A stretch of DNA of 64,000 bases, taken from contig NZ_BSEV01000025.1 of NCBI RefSeq assembly GCF_027922005.1, positions 52,355-116,354 of the forward strand, in the 5' to 3' direction. This document shows positions 1 through 8,812 of the stretch, piece by piece. How positions within the stretch are numbered: position 1 is the stretch's first letter; the number at the start of each line of letters is the position of its first letter. Below the pieces are notes generated by a model, which saw nothing but the letters and a program-made list of their open reading frames with translations, was not told the origin of the DNA and searched no databases. This stretch comes from Streptosporangium carneum (lineage in GTDB: Bacteria > Actinomycetota > Actinomycetes > Streptosporangiales > Streptosporangiaceae). Both the position numbers and the translations under genes were made by a program.

Positions 1-345
1 TCTGATCACGGGATCTGCCGGGAGGCCGGGCGATCGGCGGTGACGCATGCCATGCGCGGCGACACGCCGAAATAGCGATTTATGCCCTCTGGACCGTGTT
101 ATCTGTGATTTTTCCGGTATAAATCCGCGTGAGTCGTGGAGGAGACAACGGGGTCAGAGGGAGCGGCGGCGAGCCGGGCGACGGACGCCCGGGAGTCTCG
201 CCTGGCGTGACCTCCAATGAGGTAGGGGCGATATGCAGCTTTCATGGCTCTACCTCCCCTCCGCGTGAATGATCACAGAGTCGCAGGACCTCACATACGG
301 TGATGGCGAAGTAAAGTGGGTCTGCCTCATGGGCGAGGAGGACTG
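1..345. other. Leading region without a recognisable gene
   Basis: No convincing reading frame is visible before the STAS gene. A 7-base inverted repeat, GAGGTAG at 219-225 and CTACCTC at 250-256, lies about 90 bases upstream of that gene. It could be part of its control region, but nothing proves this. The stretch may be the promoter region of the downstream gene or the tail of an unseen upstream gene. Confidence 0.4.
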
Positions 346-696
346 ATGAAGCTACGGCTGGCTCGCCGTGCCGTCGGTGACGCCGTGGTGGTGGCCGTCG
401 AGGGCGAACTCGATCTGTTCACCGCACCCTTTCTGCGAGACGAGGTCCGTGACGCCATCAAGCTCGACGGCGCCCGGCTGGTCCTCGACCTCACCGCGCT
501 GTCGTTCATGGACTCCAGCGGCCTGTCCGTGCTCATCGAGGCGTGGCGGCTGGCCACGGGAGAGGGCGGCGGAGTCAGCCTGGCCGCCCCCCAGGCCCCG
601 GTGGCCAGGATCCTGCGCACCACGGGGCTCGACCGGCGCATCAAGGTGTATCCCGACGTCGGCAGCGCCGTCGGCGAGATTCAACCCCCCGCGTAG
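346..696 (+). CDS. STAS-domain anti-sigma factor antagonist
   Basis: This 116-residue protein is a single STAS domain of the SpoIIAA/RsbV type. Such proteins bind an anti-sigma kinase when unphosphorylated and so release a sigma factor. The signature MDSSGLSVL at residues 55-63 carries the serine (Ser57 or Ser58) that the partner kinase would phosphorylate, and the N-terminal strand pattern ending in GELDLF is typical. I chose the ATG at 346 because GAGGAGG lies just upstream. An in-frame ATG at 316 would add ten residues with no good ribosome site. No kinase gene is adjacent, but the SpoIIE-type phosphatase at 9796 could in principle dephosphorylate proteins of this class. Confidence 0.9.
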   Translation: MKLRLARRAVGDAVVVAVEGELDLFTAPFLRDEVRDAIKLDGARLVLDLTALSFMDSSGLSVLIEAWRLATGEGGGVSLAAPQAPVARILRTTGLDRRIKVYPDVGSAVGEIQPPA

Positions 697-729
697 AACT
701 TCATTCGGTAGCCGCGTTAAAGTCCGCTC

Positions 730-1503
730 ATGGACCTGAACGGAGCAGCAGCAATCATCTCGGGCGGCGCCAGCGGCCTCGGCGAGGCCACGGCTCGTGA
801 CCTCGCCGCGCACGGGGCGACCGTGGTCGTCGCCGACCTCAACGAGGAGCGCGGCAAGTCCCTCGCCGACGAGCTCGGCGGAGTCTTCGTCAAGACGGAC
901 GTGTCCGACGAGCAGCAGGTGCAGGCGGCGGTCGACGCGGCCGTCGCGACGGGCAGGCCGTTGCGCGTCGTGGTCAACAGCGCGGGCATCGGCTGGGCCA
1001 CCCGTACGGTCAACCGCGACGGCTCGCCGCACGACCTGGCCTCCTACCGCAAGGTCATCGAGGTCAACCTGATCGGCACCTTCAACCTCATGCGCATCGG
1101 CGCGGCGGCCGTCGCCAAGACCGAGCCGATCGACGACGACGGCCAGCGCGGCGTGATCGTCAACACCGCCTCCGTCGCGGCGCTCGAGGGCCAGACCGGC
1201 CAGGTCGCCTACTCGGCGTCCAAGGGCGGCATCGTCGGCATGACCGTCCCCGCCGCGCGGGACCTGGCCGCCGTCGGCATCCGCGTCAACACGATCTGCC
1301 CCGGCATCATCGACACCCCGATCTACGGCTTCAACGCCAACGCCGAGGAGTTCAAGGCCAAGCTCGTCGCCCCCGTGGTCTTCCCCAAGCGCATGGGCAG
1401 GCCGTCGGAGTTCGCCCACCTCGTGCGCTCGGTGATCGAGAACGACTACATGAACGCCGAGGTCATCCGTTTCGACGGCGGCATCCGCTTCCAGCCCAAG
1501 TAG
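730..1503 (+). CDS. Short-chain dehydrogenase, 3-hydroxyacyl-CoA dehydrogenase-like
   Basis: This is a 257-residue classical SDR oxidoreductase. The nucleotide-binding motif GGASGLG is at 12-18. Asp36 at the end of the second strand indicates NAD rather than NADP. NSAG is at 83-86, and the catalytic Ser148, Tyr161 and Lys165 (YSASK) are all present. It resembles the 3-hydroxyacyl-CoA dehydrogenase type 2 group. The gene ends ten bases before a crotonase-family gene, so the pair probably forms an operon running hydration and then oxidation of an acyl-CoA. The exact substrate cannot be told from sequence alone. Confidence 0.9.
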   Translation: MDLNGAAAIISGGASGLGEATARDLAAHGATVVVADLNEERGKSLADELGGVFVKTDVSDEQQVQAAVDAAVATGRPLRVVVNSAGIGWATRTVNRDGSPHDLASYRKVIEVNLIGTFNLMRIGAAAVAKTEPIDDDGQRGVIVNTASVAALEGQTGQVAYSASKGGIVGMTVPAARDLAAVGIRVNTICPGIIDTPIYGFNANAEEFKAKLVAPVVFPKRMGRPSEFAHLVRSVIENDYMNAEVIRFDGGIRFQPK

Positions 1504-1512
1504 GAGTCACCG

Positions 1513-2277
1513 GTGTCTGACGAGGTTCTGGTCGACGTCGACGGCGGCGTCGCCGTCATCACGATCAACCGTCCCCAGGCGAGGAACGCCGTCAACGGCG
1601 CGGTCGCCAGGGGCATCGCCGCGGCCCTGGACGAGCTGGAGGAGCGCGCGGACGTCTCCGCCCTCGTGCTGACCGGAGCGGGCGGCACCTTCTGCGCGGG
1701 CATGGACCTGAAGGGCTTCCTGAAGGGCGACCTGCCGCACGTCGAGGGCAGGGGGTTCGGCGGCATCGTCGAGTCGCCGCCGAGGAAGCCGATCGTCGCC
1801 GCCGTCGAGGGCTACGCCCTGGCCGGGGGTTTCGAGCTGGCGCTGGCCTGCGACGTCATCGTGGCCTCCCAGGAGGCCAGGTTCGGGCTGCCCGAGCCGA
1901 AGCGCGGCCTGGTCGCCGCGGCGGGAGGCGTGATGAAGCTGCCACGGCGCATCCCCTACCACGTCGCGATGGAGCTCGCCCTGACCGGCGACCACTTCCC
2001 GGCCTCGCGCCTGTACGAGGTGGGCCTGGTCAACCACGTCACGCCCGCGGGCGAGGCGCTGGCCAAGGCGGCCGAGCTGGCCGCCAGGATCGCGGCCAAC
2101 GCCCCGCTGGCGCTCGCCGCGACCAAGCGCGTGATCGTCGAGTCCGCTGACTGGAGCCACGAGGAGATGTTCGCCAGGCAGGCGGAGATCATCAACCCCG
2201 TGTTCGCCTCGAAGGACGCGATGGAGGGCGCGGCGGCCTTCGCCGAGAAGCGCGCCCCCCAGTGGAGGGGCGAGTAG
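1513..2277 (+). CDS. Enoyl-CoA hydratase/isomerase (crotonase family)
   Basis: The 254-residue product is a full-length crotonase fold protein. The oxyanion-hole segments around FCAGMDL and GYALAGGFE are present. Both glutamates matching the catalytic pair of mammalian enoyl-CoA hydratase are kept, in GGFE and in LPEPKRG. It probably adds water across trans-2-enoyl-CoA thioesters in the cytoplasm. The GTG start at 1513 follows a GGAG box, ten bases after the SDR stop, so the two genes are probably cotranscribed. A 1,2-isomerase activity is possible, because the family is broad. Confidence 0.9.
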   Translation: MSDEVLVDVDGGVAVITINRPQARNAVNGAVARGIAAALDELEERADVSALVLTGAGGTFCAGMDLKGFLKGDLPHVEGRGFGGIVESPPRKPIVAAVEGYALAGGFELALACDVIVASQEARFGLPEPKRGLVAAAGGVMKLPRRIPYHVAMELALTGDHFPASRLYEVGLVNHVTPAGEALAKAAELAARIAANAPLALAATKRVIVESADWSHEEMFARQAEIINPVFASKDAMEGAAAFAEKRAPQWRGE

Positions 2278-2286
2278 CCCTCTCGT

Positions 2287-2317
2287 GCCGGGTGCGACCT
2301 AACCGGTCGCCCCCGGC
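2287..2317 (+). terminator. Probable terminator after the crotonase gene
   Basis: The stem pairs GCCGGG with CCCGGC and GCGACC with GGTCGC around a 5-base loop. It starts ten bases after the crotonase stop. There is no long T run, as is common for actinobacterial terminators. Confidence 0.5.
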
Positions 2318-2413
2318 GCGTTTCCGGCCTGGAGTGCGTACGGTAAAGGTGTGGACGGGTGCGGCGGGGGCACTTGACCTCCACTCGACCGCTCCGAAGG
2401 CCAGGAGAGTGCA

Positions 2414-3058
2414 TTGAACGACCACGGGACCCGGTTCTCCCCCACAGAGCGGTCCTCAGGCGAACGGCTCAGGCGCAGGGCCGGGAACCTGGCGGCGGGC
2501 GCGGCGGGCGCGGCGATGCTCGTCATCGTCCTGGTCGCGGTCATGTGGGCGGTCGAGGTCGCCGACTACGTCCTCCCCGGAGACTTCGACGCGTACGGCA
2601 TCAGGTCGTGGAACGTCGAGGGACTGGGCGGCATCTTCCTCGCGCCCTTCCTGCACGCGGGGTTCGGCCACCTCATGGCCAACTCGCTGCCCTTGCTGAT
2701 CCTCGGCTTCCTCGCCGCGCTGCGCGGACTCGGCAAGTTCCTGCTCGCCAGCCTGATCATCATCGTGGTCAGCGGGCTGGGCGTCTGGTTCACCAGCTCG
2801 CCGTACATGGTCACGGTCGGCGCGAGCGGCCTGGTCTTCGGCTACTTCGGGTTCGTGCTCGCCAGAGGCCTGTTCGACCGTCGCGTCCTCGACATCGTCA
2901 TCGGCGTCGGCGTCGCGGCGGCGTACTACTCGATCATCTGGGGAGTGCTTCCCGGGGAGGCGGGCATCTCCTGGCAGGGACACCTGTTCGGCCTGGTCGG
3001 CGGGGTGGTCGCGGCCTGGTTCCTGCGCCGCAGACGCTCCCAGGCCCCCGCCTACTGA
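2414..3058 (+). CDS. Rhomboid family intramembrane serine protease
   Basis: This 214-residue polytopic membrane protein has the rhomboid signatures. HxxxN appears in HAGFGHLMAN, with His81, His86 and Asn90. The nucleophile motif GASG is at 126-129, with Ser128. The second catalytic residue, His180, lies in a later helix (WQGHLFG). A helix near 31-50 precedes the catalytic core, and the tail after the last helix is basic. Translation appears to start at the TTG at 2414, preceded by AGGAGA. It would cleave transmembrane substrates within the bilayer. The target is unknown. Confidence 0.88.
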   Translation: MNDHGTRFSPTERSSGERLRRRAGNLAAGAAGAAMLVIVLVAVMWAVEVADYVLPGDFDAYGIRSWNVEGLGGIFLAPFLHAGFGHLMANSLPLLILGFLAALRGLGKFLLASLIIIVVSGLGVWFTSSPYMVTVGASGLVFGYFGFVLARGLFDRRVLDIVIGVGVAAAYYSIIWGVLPGEAGISWQGHLFGLVGGVVAAWFLRRRRSQAPAY

Positions 3059-3111
3059 CCCCCTCCTCCCGAGCCCCGGCCGCCGAGCCGCCGGGCCTTT
3101 CCCGCAGCCCG

Positions 3112-3128
3112 CTTTAGGGGAGCTAAAG
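3112..3128. promoter_or_regulatory. Inverted repeat upstream of the HTH-UTRA regulator
   Basis: CTTTAG and CTAAAG form perfect 6-base arms around GGGAG. The site ends 37 bases before the GTG of the regulator. It stands out as AT-containing in a very GC-rich context, which fits an autoregulatory operator. This is an inference from position and symmetry. Confidence 0.45.
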
Positions 3129-3165
3129 TTGCTCTGACGACGGCTTTCCCCTGGAACGGACACTC

Positions 3166-4050
3166 GTGCGAGAAAAAACTCCCGACGACTTCGCCCTGAT
3201 CGCCGACCCGGTCGAACGCGCCAGGTCGATCAGTCGCGTGATGGCGGAGCAGCAGGACCTGATCGCCCAGCTGGCCAGGCTCCGCCGCACCGCCGTCGCG
3301 GAGGCGCGGGCCGCGGGGGTCCGCCAGGACGCGATAGCGCGGAGCCTCGGCGTGACCCCGGGACGGGTGTCGCAGATGGCCTCGGCCGGAGCGAGGGACG
3401 TCGCGGACGAGCCCTGGGACGCCTGGGGCGCGACGGGAGAGGCCGCTGACAGGCTCCCAGAGGGGCCTCAGGGGCCTGACGGAGAGCTTCCGATGTCCAG
3501 GGTCCCCCGGGTGACGGTACGGCGCGCGCTGCCCACCCAGCCCGCCGTACGGGGGTCGGCGTCGCTCTTCATGACCGAGGCGGGCGCGCAGGGGATCCGC
3601 CCGAGCCGCCGCATGCTCCATGTCGGCCCCGAGCCGGCCTCGGACCACGTCGCGGCCGCGCTGCGCGTCGAGCCGGGCACCGAGGTCCTGGCCCGCAGGA
3701 AACTGCTGCTCGCCGACGACGTGCCGGTGCGGATCGCCACCAGCTACTTCCGCCTCGACGTCTTCGGCGGCACGCCGATCTGCGCCCCGGACTTCGTACG
3801 GCCGACCCTGCAGGCCGGGATCGAGGCCCTCGGCCACCGCTTCGGTCACGCGGAGGAGCACCTGGTCGCCCGCCCGCCCGTCGGGTTCGAGGCGGAGACC
3901 CTGCTGCTCGACCCCGGCGAATGGGTCGTGCAGGTGCTGCGTGCGAGCTACGGCGACGACGGGACCCCGGTCCACACGCTGGAGACCGTCTGCGCCGCCT
4001 CCCGTCACGTCTTTCCCATCGCCCAGGTCACGGGCGCGGACGAGTTCTGA
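3166..4050 (+). CDS. HTH-UTRA transcriptional regulator
   Basis: This 294-residue protein has an unusual two-part layout. Residues about 25-75 form a helix-turn-helix of the sigma-region-4-like kind, with the recognition stretch around AGVRQDAIARSLGVTPGRVS. Residues about 120-290 resemble the UTRA effector domain that normally follows a GntR winged helix. UTRA domains bind small ligands, often sugars or amino acids. The linker includes the repeated motif EGPQGPDG. A palindrome lies just upstream, suggesting self-control. The target genes and ligand are not evident. The adjacent serC operon converges on this gene. Confidence 0.75.
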   Translation: MREKTPDDFALIADPVERARSISRVMAEQQDLIAQLARLRRTAVAEARAAGVRQDAIARSLGVTPGRVSQMASAGARDVADEPWDAWGATGEAADRLPEGPQGPDGELPMSRVPRVTVRRALPTQPAVRGSASLFMTEAGAQGIRPSRRMLHVGPEPASDHVAAALRVEPGTEVLARRKLLLADDVPVRIATSYFRLDVFGGTPICAPDFVRPTLQAGIEALGHRFGHAEEHLVARPPVGFEAETLLLDPGEWVVQVLRASYGDDGTPVHTLETVCAASRHVFPIAQVTGADEF

Positions 4051-4098
4051 CCCGCTCATGACGAGGGCGCGGCGCCGGCGGGCGTCACCGCGCCGCAC

Positions 4099-4140
4099 GC
4101 CGTCCGGAGGCGCCGTCCGGAGGCGCCGTCCGGAGGCGCC
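4099..4140. repeat. 13-base tandem repeat, three copies
   Basis: Three exact copies of GCCGTCCGGAGGC lie between the convergent regulator gene and serC. The units contain self-complementary GGCGCC and CCGG, so the array could fold into hairpins that end transcription from both sides. Confidence 0.8.
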
Positions 4141-4286
4141 GGTCGGGCGGGCGTCACCGCCCGCCGTGCCGGCGCTCCGGACGACGGAGACCGGTGGACG
4201 GCGGGCCGGTGACGCCGAACCGGTGGACGGCGCGTCCGTGGCCGCCGAGCCGGTCGTGGCCGTTCGCTCCTTCTCGGGGCGGCTGA

Positions 4287-5396
4287 CTACAGGCGCTCGA
4301 CCACGTGGTCGATGCACCTGGTCAGGGCCTCGACGTCGTCGGGGTCGACGGCCGGGAACATCGCGATGCGCAGCTGGTTGCGGCCGAGCTTGCGGTAGGG
4401 CTCGGTGTCCACGATGCCGTTGGCGCGCAGGACCTTGGCGACCTCGGCGGCGTCGACCTCGTCGGAGAAGTCGATGGTGCCGACCACGTTCGACCGGAAC
4501 TCGGGGGCGGCGAACGGCGTGGTGTAGGAGGTCTTCTCCGCCCACGTGTAGAGCCGCTGGGCCGAGTCGGCGGTGCGGGCGGTGGTCCAGGCCAGGCCGC
4601 CGTTGCCGTTCATCCACTCGATCTGGTCGGCGAGCAGGAACAGCGTCGAGACCGCCGGGGTGTTGTAGGTCTGGTCCTTGACGGAGTTGTCGATCGCCAC
4701 CGGCAGGCTGAAGAACTCGGGGACGTACCGGCCGCTGCCGGAGATCTCCTCGACCCTGGCCAGCGCGGCCGGGGACATCAGGGCGATCCACAGACCGCCG
4801 TCGGAGGCGAAGCTCTTCTGCGGGGCGAAGTAGTAGACGTCGAACTCGCTCGCCTGCACCGGCAGGCCGCCCGCGCCCGAGGTCGCGTCGACCAGGACCA
4901 GCGAGCCGTCCTCGCCGACCCGCCTGATCGGCATCGCGACGCCGGTCGAGGTCTCGTTGTGGGTGAGGGCGTAGACGTCCACGCCCTCCTCGAGGCGGGC
5001 CTCCGGGTGGCTGCCGACCTCGGACTTGATCACGGTCGGCTCGCCCAGCCACGGGGCCTTCGCCACGACGGAGGCGAACTTCGAGGAGAACTCGCCGAAG
5101 TGCAGGTGCTGCGACTTCTCACGGACGAGGCCGAAGGCGGCGATGTCCCAGAACGCGGTGGTGCCGCCGTTGCCGAGGACGACCTCGTATCCCTCGGGGA
5201 GGGAGAACAGCTCCCGCAGGCCCGCGCGGACGCGGCCCACGAGCGACTTGACGGGCTTCTGGCGGTGAGAGGTGCCCAGCAAGCTGGATCCTGAGGCGGC
5301 CAGAGCTGAGAGCTGCTCCGGTCGCACCTTCGAGGGCCCGCAGCCGAAACGGCCGTCGGCGGGCTTGATGTCAGAGGGAATCACGATGTCAGCCAC
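4287..5396 (-). CDS. serC: Phosphoserine aminotransferase
   Basis: The 369-residue product matches the actinobacterial SerC group, which converts 3-phosphohydroxypyruvate plus glutamate to O-phosphoserine in serine synthesis. The N-terminal substrate segment FGCGPSKVRPEQL is present. Asp170 in VLVD and Lys194 in APQKSF are the expected PLP-contacting aspartate and PLP-bound lysine. Length is normal for the actinobacterial form. It is on the minus strand downstream of citrate synthase, with 180 bases between, including a hairpin. Clustering of serC with a second citrate synthase is also known in mycobacteria. Confidence 0.95.
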   Translation of the reverse strand: MADIVIPSDIKPADGRFGCGPSKVRPEQLSALAASGSSLLGTSHRQKPVKSLVGRVRAGLRELFSLPEGYEVVLGNGGTTAFWDIAAFGLVREKSQHLHFGEFSSKFASVVAKAPWLGEPTVIKSEVGSHPEARLEEGVDVYALTHNETSTGVAMPIRRVGEDGSLVLVDATSGAGGLPVQASEFDVYYFAPQKSFASDGGLWIALMSPAALARVEEISGSGRYVPEFFSLPVAIDNSVKDQTYNTPAVSTLFLLADQIEWMNGNGGLAWTTARTADSAQRLYTWAEKTSYTTPFAAPEFRSNVVGTIDFSDEVDAAEVAKVLRANGIVDTEPYRKLGRNQLRIAMFPAVDPDDVEALTRCIDHVVERL

Positions 5397-5522
5397 CTGA
5401 ACAGCCTACTGAGCCCGCCGGTCGCTCCCGCCCTGGGTCCGGATTTTGAGACGGGCGTGGCGCGCCGGGCGAGACGGGGAGGCCGCCCCCCGCGGCCCCC
5501 CGCGGGGCGTCGGGAACGCGAA

Positions 5523-5556
5523 ACGGCTGCCGCGCGAGGGGACGCGCGACAGCCGT
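5523..5556 (-). terminator. Probable terminator of the citrate synthase gene
   Basis: The stem pairs ACGGCTG with CAGCCGT and CGCGCG with CGCGCG, with one mismatch and a short AGGGGA loop. It lies about 20 bases past the citrate synthase stop on the minus strand. Confidence 0.6.
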
Positions 5557-5576
5557 GAGGGCACGGGTCCGTGGGC

Positions 5577-6683
5577 TCAGAAGGAGCCGATGACCTCGGA
5601 GGCGCCGGGGACGTCGTTGATCGAACGCTGCGGCGGGCCCACGTAGTTGGCGCTGGGGCGGACGAGCCTGCCCGTGCGCTTCTGCTCGAGGATGTGCGCG
5701 GCCCAGCCCGCGGTGCGGGCGCAGGTGAACATCGAGGTGAACATGTTGGAGGGGACTTCGGCGAAATCCAGGATGACCGCGGCCCAGTACTCGACGTTGG
5801 TCGCGAGCACCCGGTCGGGCTTGCGGGCGTGCAGCTCTTCGAGGGCGGCCTGCTCCAGAGCGACGGCGACCTCGTAACGCGGCGCGTTGAGCTCCTTGGC
5901 GGTACGGCGGAGCACGCGGGCCCTGGGGTCCTCGGCGCGGTAGACCCGGTGACCGAAGCCCATGAGCCGCTGACCGCTGTCGAGCTCCTGCTGGACCCAC
6001 TTCTTGGCGTCGCCGAGCTTCTCGACGCCTTCGATCATGTGCAGCACGCGGGCGGGGGCGCCTCCGTGCAGCGGACCGGACATGGCGCCGATCGCACCGC
6101 TCAGCGCCGCGGCGACGTCGGCCCCGGTGGAGGCGATGACCCGGGCGGTGAAGGTGGAGGCGTTCATGCCGTGCTCGGCCGCGGACGTCCAGTAGGCGTC
6201 GATGGCCTTGACGTGCTTGGGATCGGCCTCGCCCCGCCAGCGGACCATGAACCGCTCGACGATGCTGTTGGCCTTGTCGACCTCGCTCTGCGGAACCATC
6301 GGCAGGTTGAGGCCGCGCGCCGACTGGGCCACGAAGCTGAGGGCGGTCACGCTGGCGCGCGCCAGGTCGGCGCGGACCTGCTCCGCGTCGATGTCGAGCA
6401 GCTGGCGGAAGCCGTACGCGGGGGCCAGCATGGCCAGCGCGCTCTGCACGTCGACGCGGATGTCACCGGAGTGGACAGGAATGGGGTACGGCTCCGCCGG
6501 GGCCAGGCCCGGCTGGAACTTGTTGTCGACGAGCAGGCCCCACACGTCTCCGAAGGAGACGCGACCGACAAGCTCCTCGATGTCGACGCCCCGGTAACGG
6601 AGGGCGCCCCCTTCTTTGTCCGGTTCCGCGATCTCCGTCTCGAAGGCTACTACGCCTTCGAGCCCGGGTTTGAAGTCGGACAT
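5577..6683 (-). CDS. citA: Citrate synthase 2
   Basis: This 368-residue enzyme is the short CitA-type citrate synthase, condensing acetyl-CoA and oxaloacetate at the entry to the TCA cycle. The conserved histidines are His171 (HGMNAS), His206 (GPLHGG) and His245 (GFGHRVY). The position of the catalytic aspartate, NVD in E. coli GltA, is NVE here (Glu288). I believe this substitution is typical of the CitA subfamily. The ATG is preceded by GGGAGG. The gene is divergent from pdxH and upstream of serC. The methylcitrate synthase reaction is an alternative, but no prp genes are nearby. Confidence 0.9.
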   Translation of the reverse strand: MSDFKPGLEGVVAFETEIAEPDKEGGALRYRGVDIEELVGRVSFGDVWGLLVDNKFQPGLAPAEPYPIPVHSGDIRVDVQSALAMLAPAYGFRQLLDIDAEQVRADLARASVTALSFVAQSARGLNLPMVPQSEVDKANSIVERFMVRWRGEADPKHVKAIDAYWTSAAEHGMNASTFTARVIASTGADVAAALSGAIGAMSGPLHGGAPARVLHMIEGVEKLGDAKKWVQQELDSGQRLMGFGHRVYRAEDPRARVLRRTAKELNAPRYEVAVALEQAALEELHARKPDRVLATNVEYWAAVILDFAEVPSNMFTSMFTCARTAGWAAHILEQKRTGRLVRPSANYVGPPQRSINDVPGASEVIGSF

Positions 6684-6851
6684 TCTCGGCCGCCTCCCTT
6701 TCTTGAAGTCAAAGCCTTGATGTCGAGATACCGGCGGGTCATATTCAACCCCCTGGGGCTCGGTGGCGTGCCGCCGGACCCACCGGAACGCGATCGTCCC
6801 AGGTGGGGGCGGTGCGCATGCTCTCCGTCAAGCACGGGAGAATACCTTCCC

Positions 6852-7505
6852 GTGGATGCCACCTCGCGCCCGCCTTCGCTCGCCGGGCTTCGCCGCACCT
6901 ACGAAGGTCTTCCTCTGCTTGAGGCGGACCTCGCGTCCGACCCCGTCACCCAGTTCGCCCGGTGGTTCGACGACGCCGTGGCCGCCGAGCTTCCCGAGCC
7001 GAACGCGATGGTCGTCGCGACGTGCTCGGCGGGCGGGCGGCCGACGGCCAGAACCGTCCTGCTCAAGGGCTACGACGACAACGGGTTCGTCTTCTACACC
7101 AACTACGAGTCCCGCAAGGGCCGCGACCTCGCGGAGAACCCACGGGCCAGTCTGCTGTTCCCCTGGCACTCGATCCGGCGCCAGGTCCGGGTCGAGGGGT
7201 GGGTGGTACGGCTGCCTCGGGAGGAGTCCGCCGCCTATTTCAAGTCCCGTCCCTACGGGTCCCGCATCGGAGCGTGGGCGTCGCGGCAGTCCGCCGTCGT
7301 GCACTCCAGGCAGGAGCTGGACGACCGGTACGCGGAGCTGGCCGAGCGCTGGCCGGAGGATCCGCCCGTGCCCGACTTCTGGGGCGGGTTCAGGGTCGTG
7401 CCCTCCGAGGTGGAGTTCTGGCAGGGGCAGCTCGACCGCATGCATGACCGCCTCCGCTACCGTCGCTCGGGAGCCTCATGGACCGTCGAACGCCTGGCCC
7501 CCTGA
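6852..7505 (+). CDS. pdxH: Pyridoxamine 5'-phosphate oxidase
   Basis: This 217-residue flavoenzyme makes pyridoxal 5'-phosphate from pyridoxamine or pyridoxine 5'-phosphate. Family landmarks are all present: RPTARTVLLKGYD, which contacts FMN; RQVRVEG; SRPYGSRIGAWAS; and the C-terminal substrate region EFWQGQLDRMHDR. I place the start at the GTG at 6852, which gives the normal N-terminus seen in this family. The longer frame reaching back to 5571 is an artefact of missing stops in GC-rich DNA. The gene supplies the cofactor for SerC and for the aminotransferase elsewhere in the window. Confidence 0.95.
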   Translation: MDATSRPPSLAGLRRTYEGLPLLEADLASDPVTQFARWFDDAVAAELPEPNAMVVATCSAGGRPTARTVLLKGYDDNGFVFYTNYESRKGRDLAENPRASLLFPWHSIRRQVRVEGWVVRLPREESAAYFKSRPYGSRIGAWASRQSAVVHSRQELDDRYAELAERWPEDPPVPDFWGGFRVVPSEVEFWQGQLDRMHDRLRYRRSGASWTVERLAP

Positions 7506-7564
7506 CACCGCTACCCTGCCTTTACTGATATATCCCCTTATGTCCGGCAGGCTGAGGGGGATGC

Positions 7565-8812
7565 GTGGGGTTCGGGGATTTCGTACGGCGGCTCGCCGTG
7601 GACACCAGTCCACTGAGGGTCCCGGCCTACCGGCGGCTCTGGATGGGACAGGGCGTCTCCTTCATCGGCTTCCAGATCACCTCGCTGGCGGTCAGCGCCC
7701 AGATCTACGACGTGACCAAGTCGTCCTTCTGGGTCGGCATGCTCGGCCCGGCCAACCTGATCCCCCTGGTGATCTTCGGCCTGTGGGGCGGGGCGGTCGC
7801 CGACGCGGTCGACCGGCGCAGGCTGCTCATCGTCGGCTCGCTGATCGCCTGGACCGCGACGGTCGGGCTGCTGGTCCAGGCCGCCCTGGGGATGGCGAAC
7901 ATCGGCCTCCTTCTGGCCACCGTGGCCGTGCACGCCACGGGGTTCGCCATCACCGGGCCGACCAGAGGGGCGATCATCCCCAGACTGGTCCCGGTCGAGT
8001 TCGTCCCGGCGGCCAACACCCTCAACTTCCTGGTCGGCAACCTCGGCACCGTGATCGGCCCGCTGGTCGCCGGCGTCGTGCTCGCCCAGGGCGGCGTCGC
8101 CGTCGCCTACCTGATCGACGTCCTGCTGTTCGGCGCGGGCTTCTACGCCGCCCTGAGGCTGCCGCGGCTCGAACCGGTCGGCGAGGTCAGCCGTCCCGGC
8201 CTCCGCTCCGTCGTGGACGGCCTGCGCTACATCTCGGGCAACCCCGTGGTGATGATGTCGTTCGTCGTGGACATCATCGCCATGGCCTTCGCGCTGCCCA
8301 GGGCGCTGTTCCCGGAGATCGTCGCCGAGCGGTTCGGCGGCTCGCCGCTCGCGTTCGGCTGGCTGGCGGCGAGCGTCTCGATCGGCTCCGTCGTCGGAGG
8401 CCTGCTGTCGGGCTGGGTCGGCCGGATCCGGCGTCAGGGCCTCGCGCTGACGATCGTGATCGCCGCCTGGGGGGTCAGCGTCGCCCTGGCCGGACTGGCC
8501 GGCCAGTTGTGGCTGATGGTCGCGCTGCTCGCGCTCGGAGGCGCGGCGGACCTGGTCTCCGCCGTGTGGCGGCAGACGATCCTGCAGACCCACGCGCCGG
8601 ACGACATGCGCGGGCGGATGCAGGGCGTGTTCATGGTCGTGGTCGCGGGCGGTCCCCGGCTCGGGGATCTGAGGGCCGGTGCGACGGCTGTCTGGTTCGG
8701 CGCGACGGGCGCCTGGGTGGGCGGCGGGATCGCGTGCGCCGTCGCGGTGCTCGCCGTCGGGCTGGCCGTACCGGCTTTCAGGAGTTACCGGGCTGCCGTG
8801 GGGAACGTTTGA
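7565..8812 (+). CDS. MFS transporter, EntS-like
   Basis: This 415-residue protein has about twelve hydrophobic segments and the MFS loop motif near residues 75-90 (GGAVADAVDRRRL). The N-terminus, with SPLRVPAYRRLWMGQ, is typical of the exporter group that includes the enterobactin exporter EntS. The GTG at 7565 follows a GAGGGGG box. A DtxR-family regulator follows 158 bases downstream. That is compatible with export of a siderophore or metal-linked compound, but no siderophore genes are present, so substrate and direction remain open. Confidence 0.85.
   Translation: MGFGDFVRRLAVDTSPLRVPAYRRLWMGQGVSFIGFQITSLAVSAQIYDVTKSSFWVGMLGPANLIPLVIFGLWGGAVADAVDRRRLLIVGSLIAWTATVGLLVQAALGMANIGLLLATVAVHATGFAITGPTRGAIIPRLVPVEFVPAANTLNFLVGNLGTVIGPLVAGVVLAQGGVAVAYLIDVLLFGAGFYAALRLPRLEPVGEVSRPGLRSVVDGLRYISGNPVVMMSFVVDIIAMAFALPRALFPEIVAERFGGSPLAFGWLAASVSIGSVVGGLLSGWVGRIRRQGLALTIVIAAWGVSVALAGLAGQLWLMVALLALGGAADLVSAVWRQTILQTHAPDDMRGRMQGVFMVVVAGGPRLGDLRAGATAVWFGATGAWVGGGIACAVAVLAVGLAVPAFRSYRAAVGNV

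Noticed and set aside
352..1419. Long minus-strand frame opposite the STAS and SDR genes
   Set aside because: Its composition is Asp/Gly/Arg-rich and it mirrors the coding strand. The plus-strand genes have clear families and ribosome sites.
5571..7505. 644-residue frame covering citA in antisense and pdxH
   Set aside because: Only the last 217 residues match PdxH. The front is antisense of citrate synthase and has no start signals.
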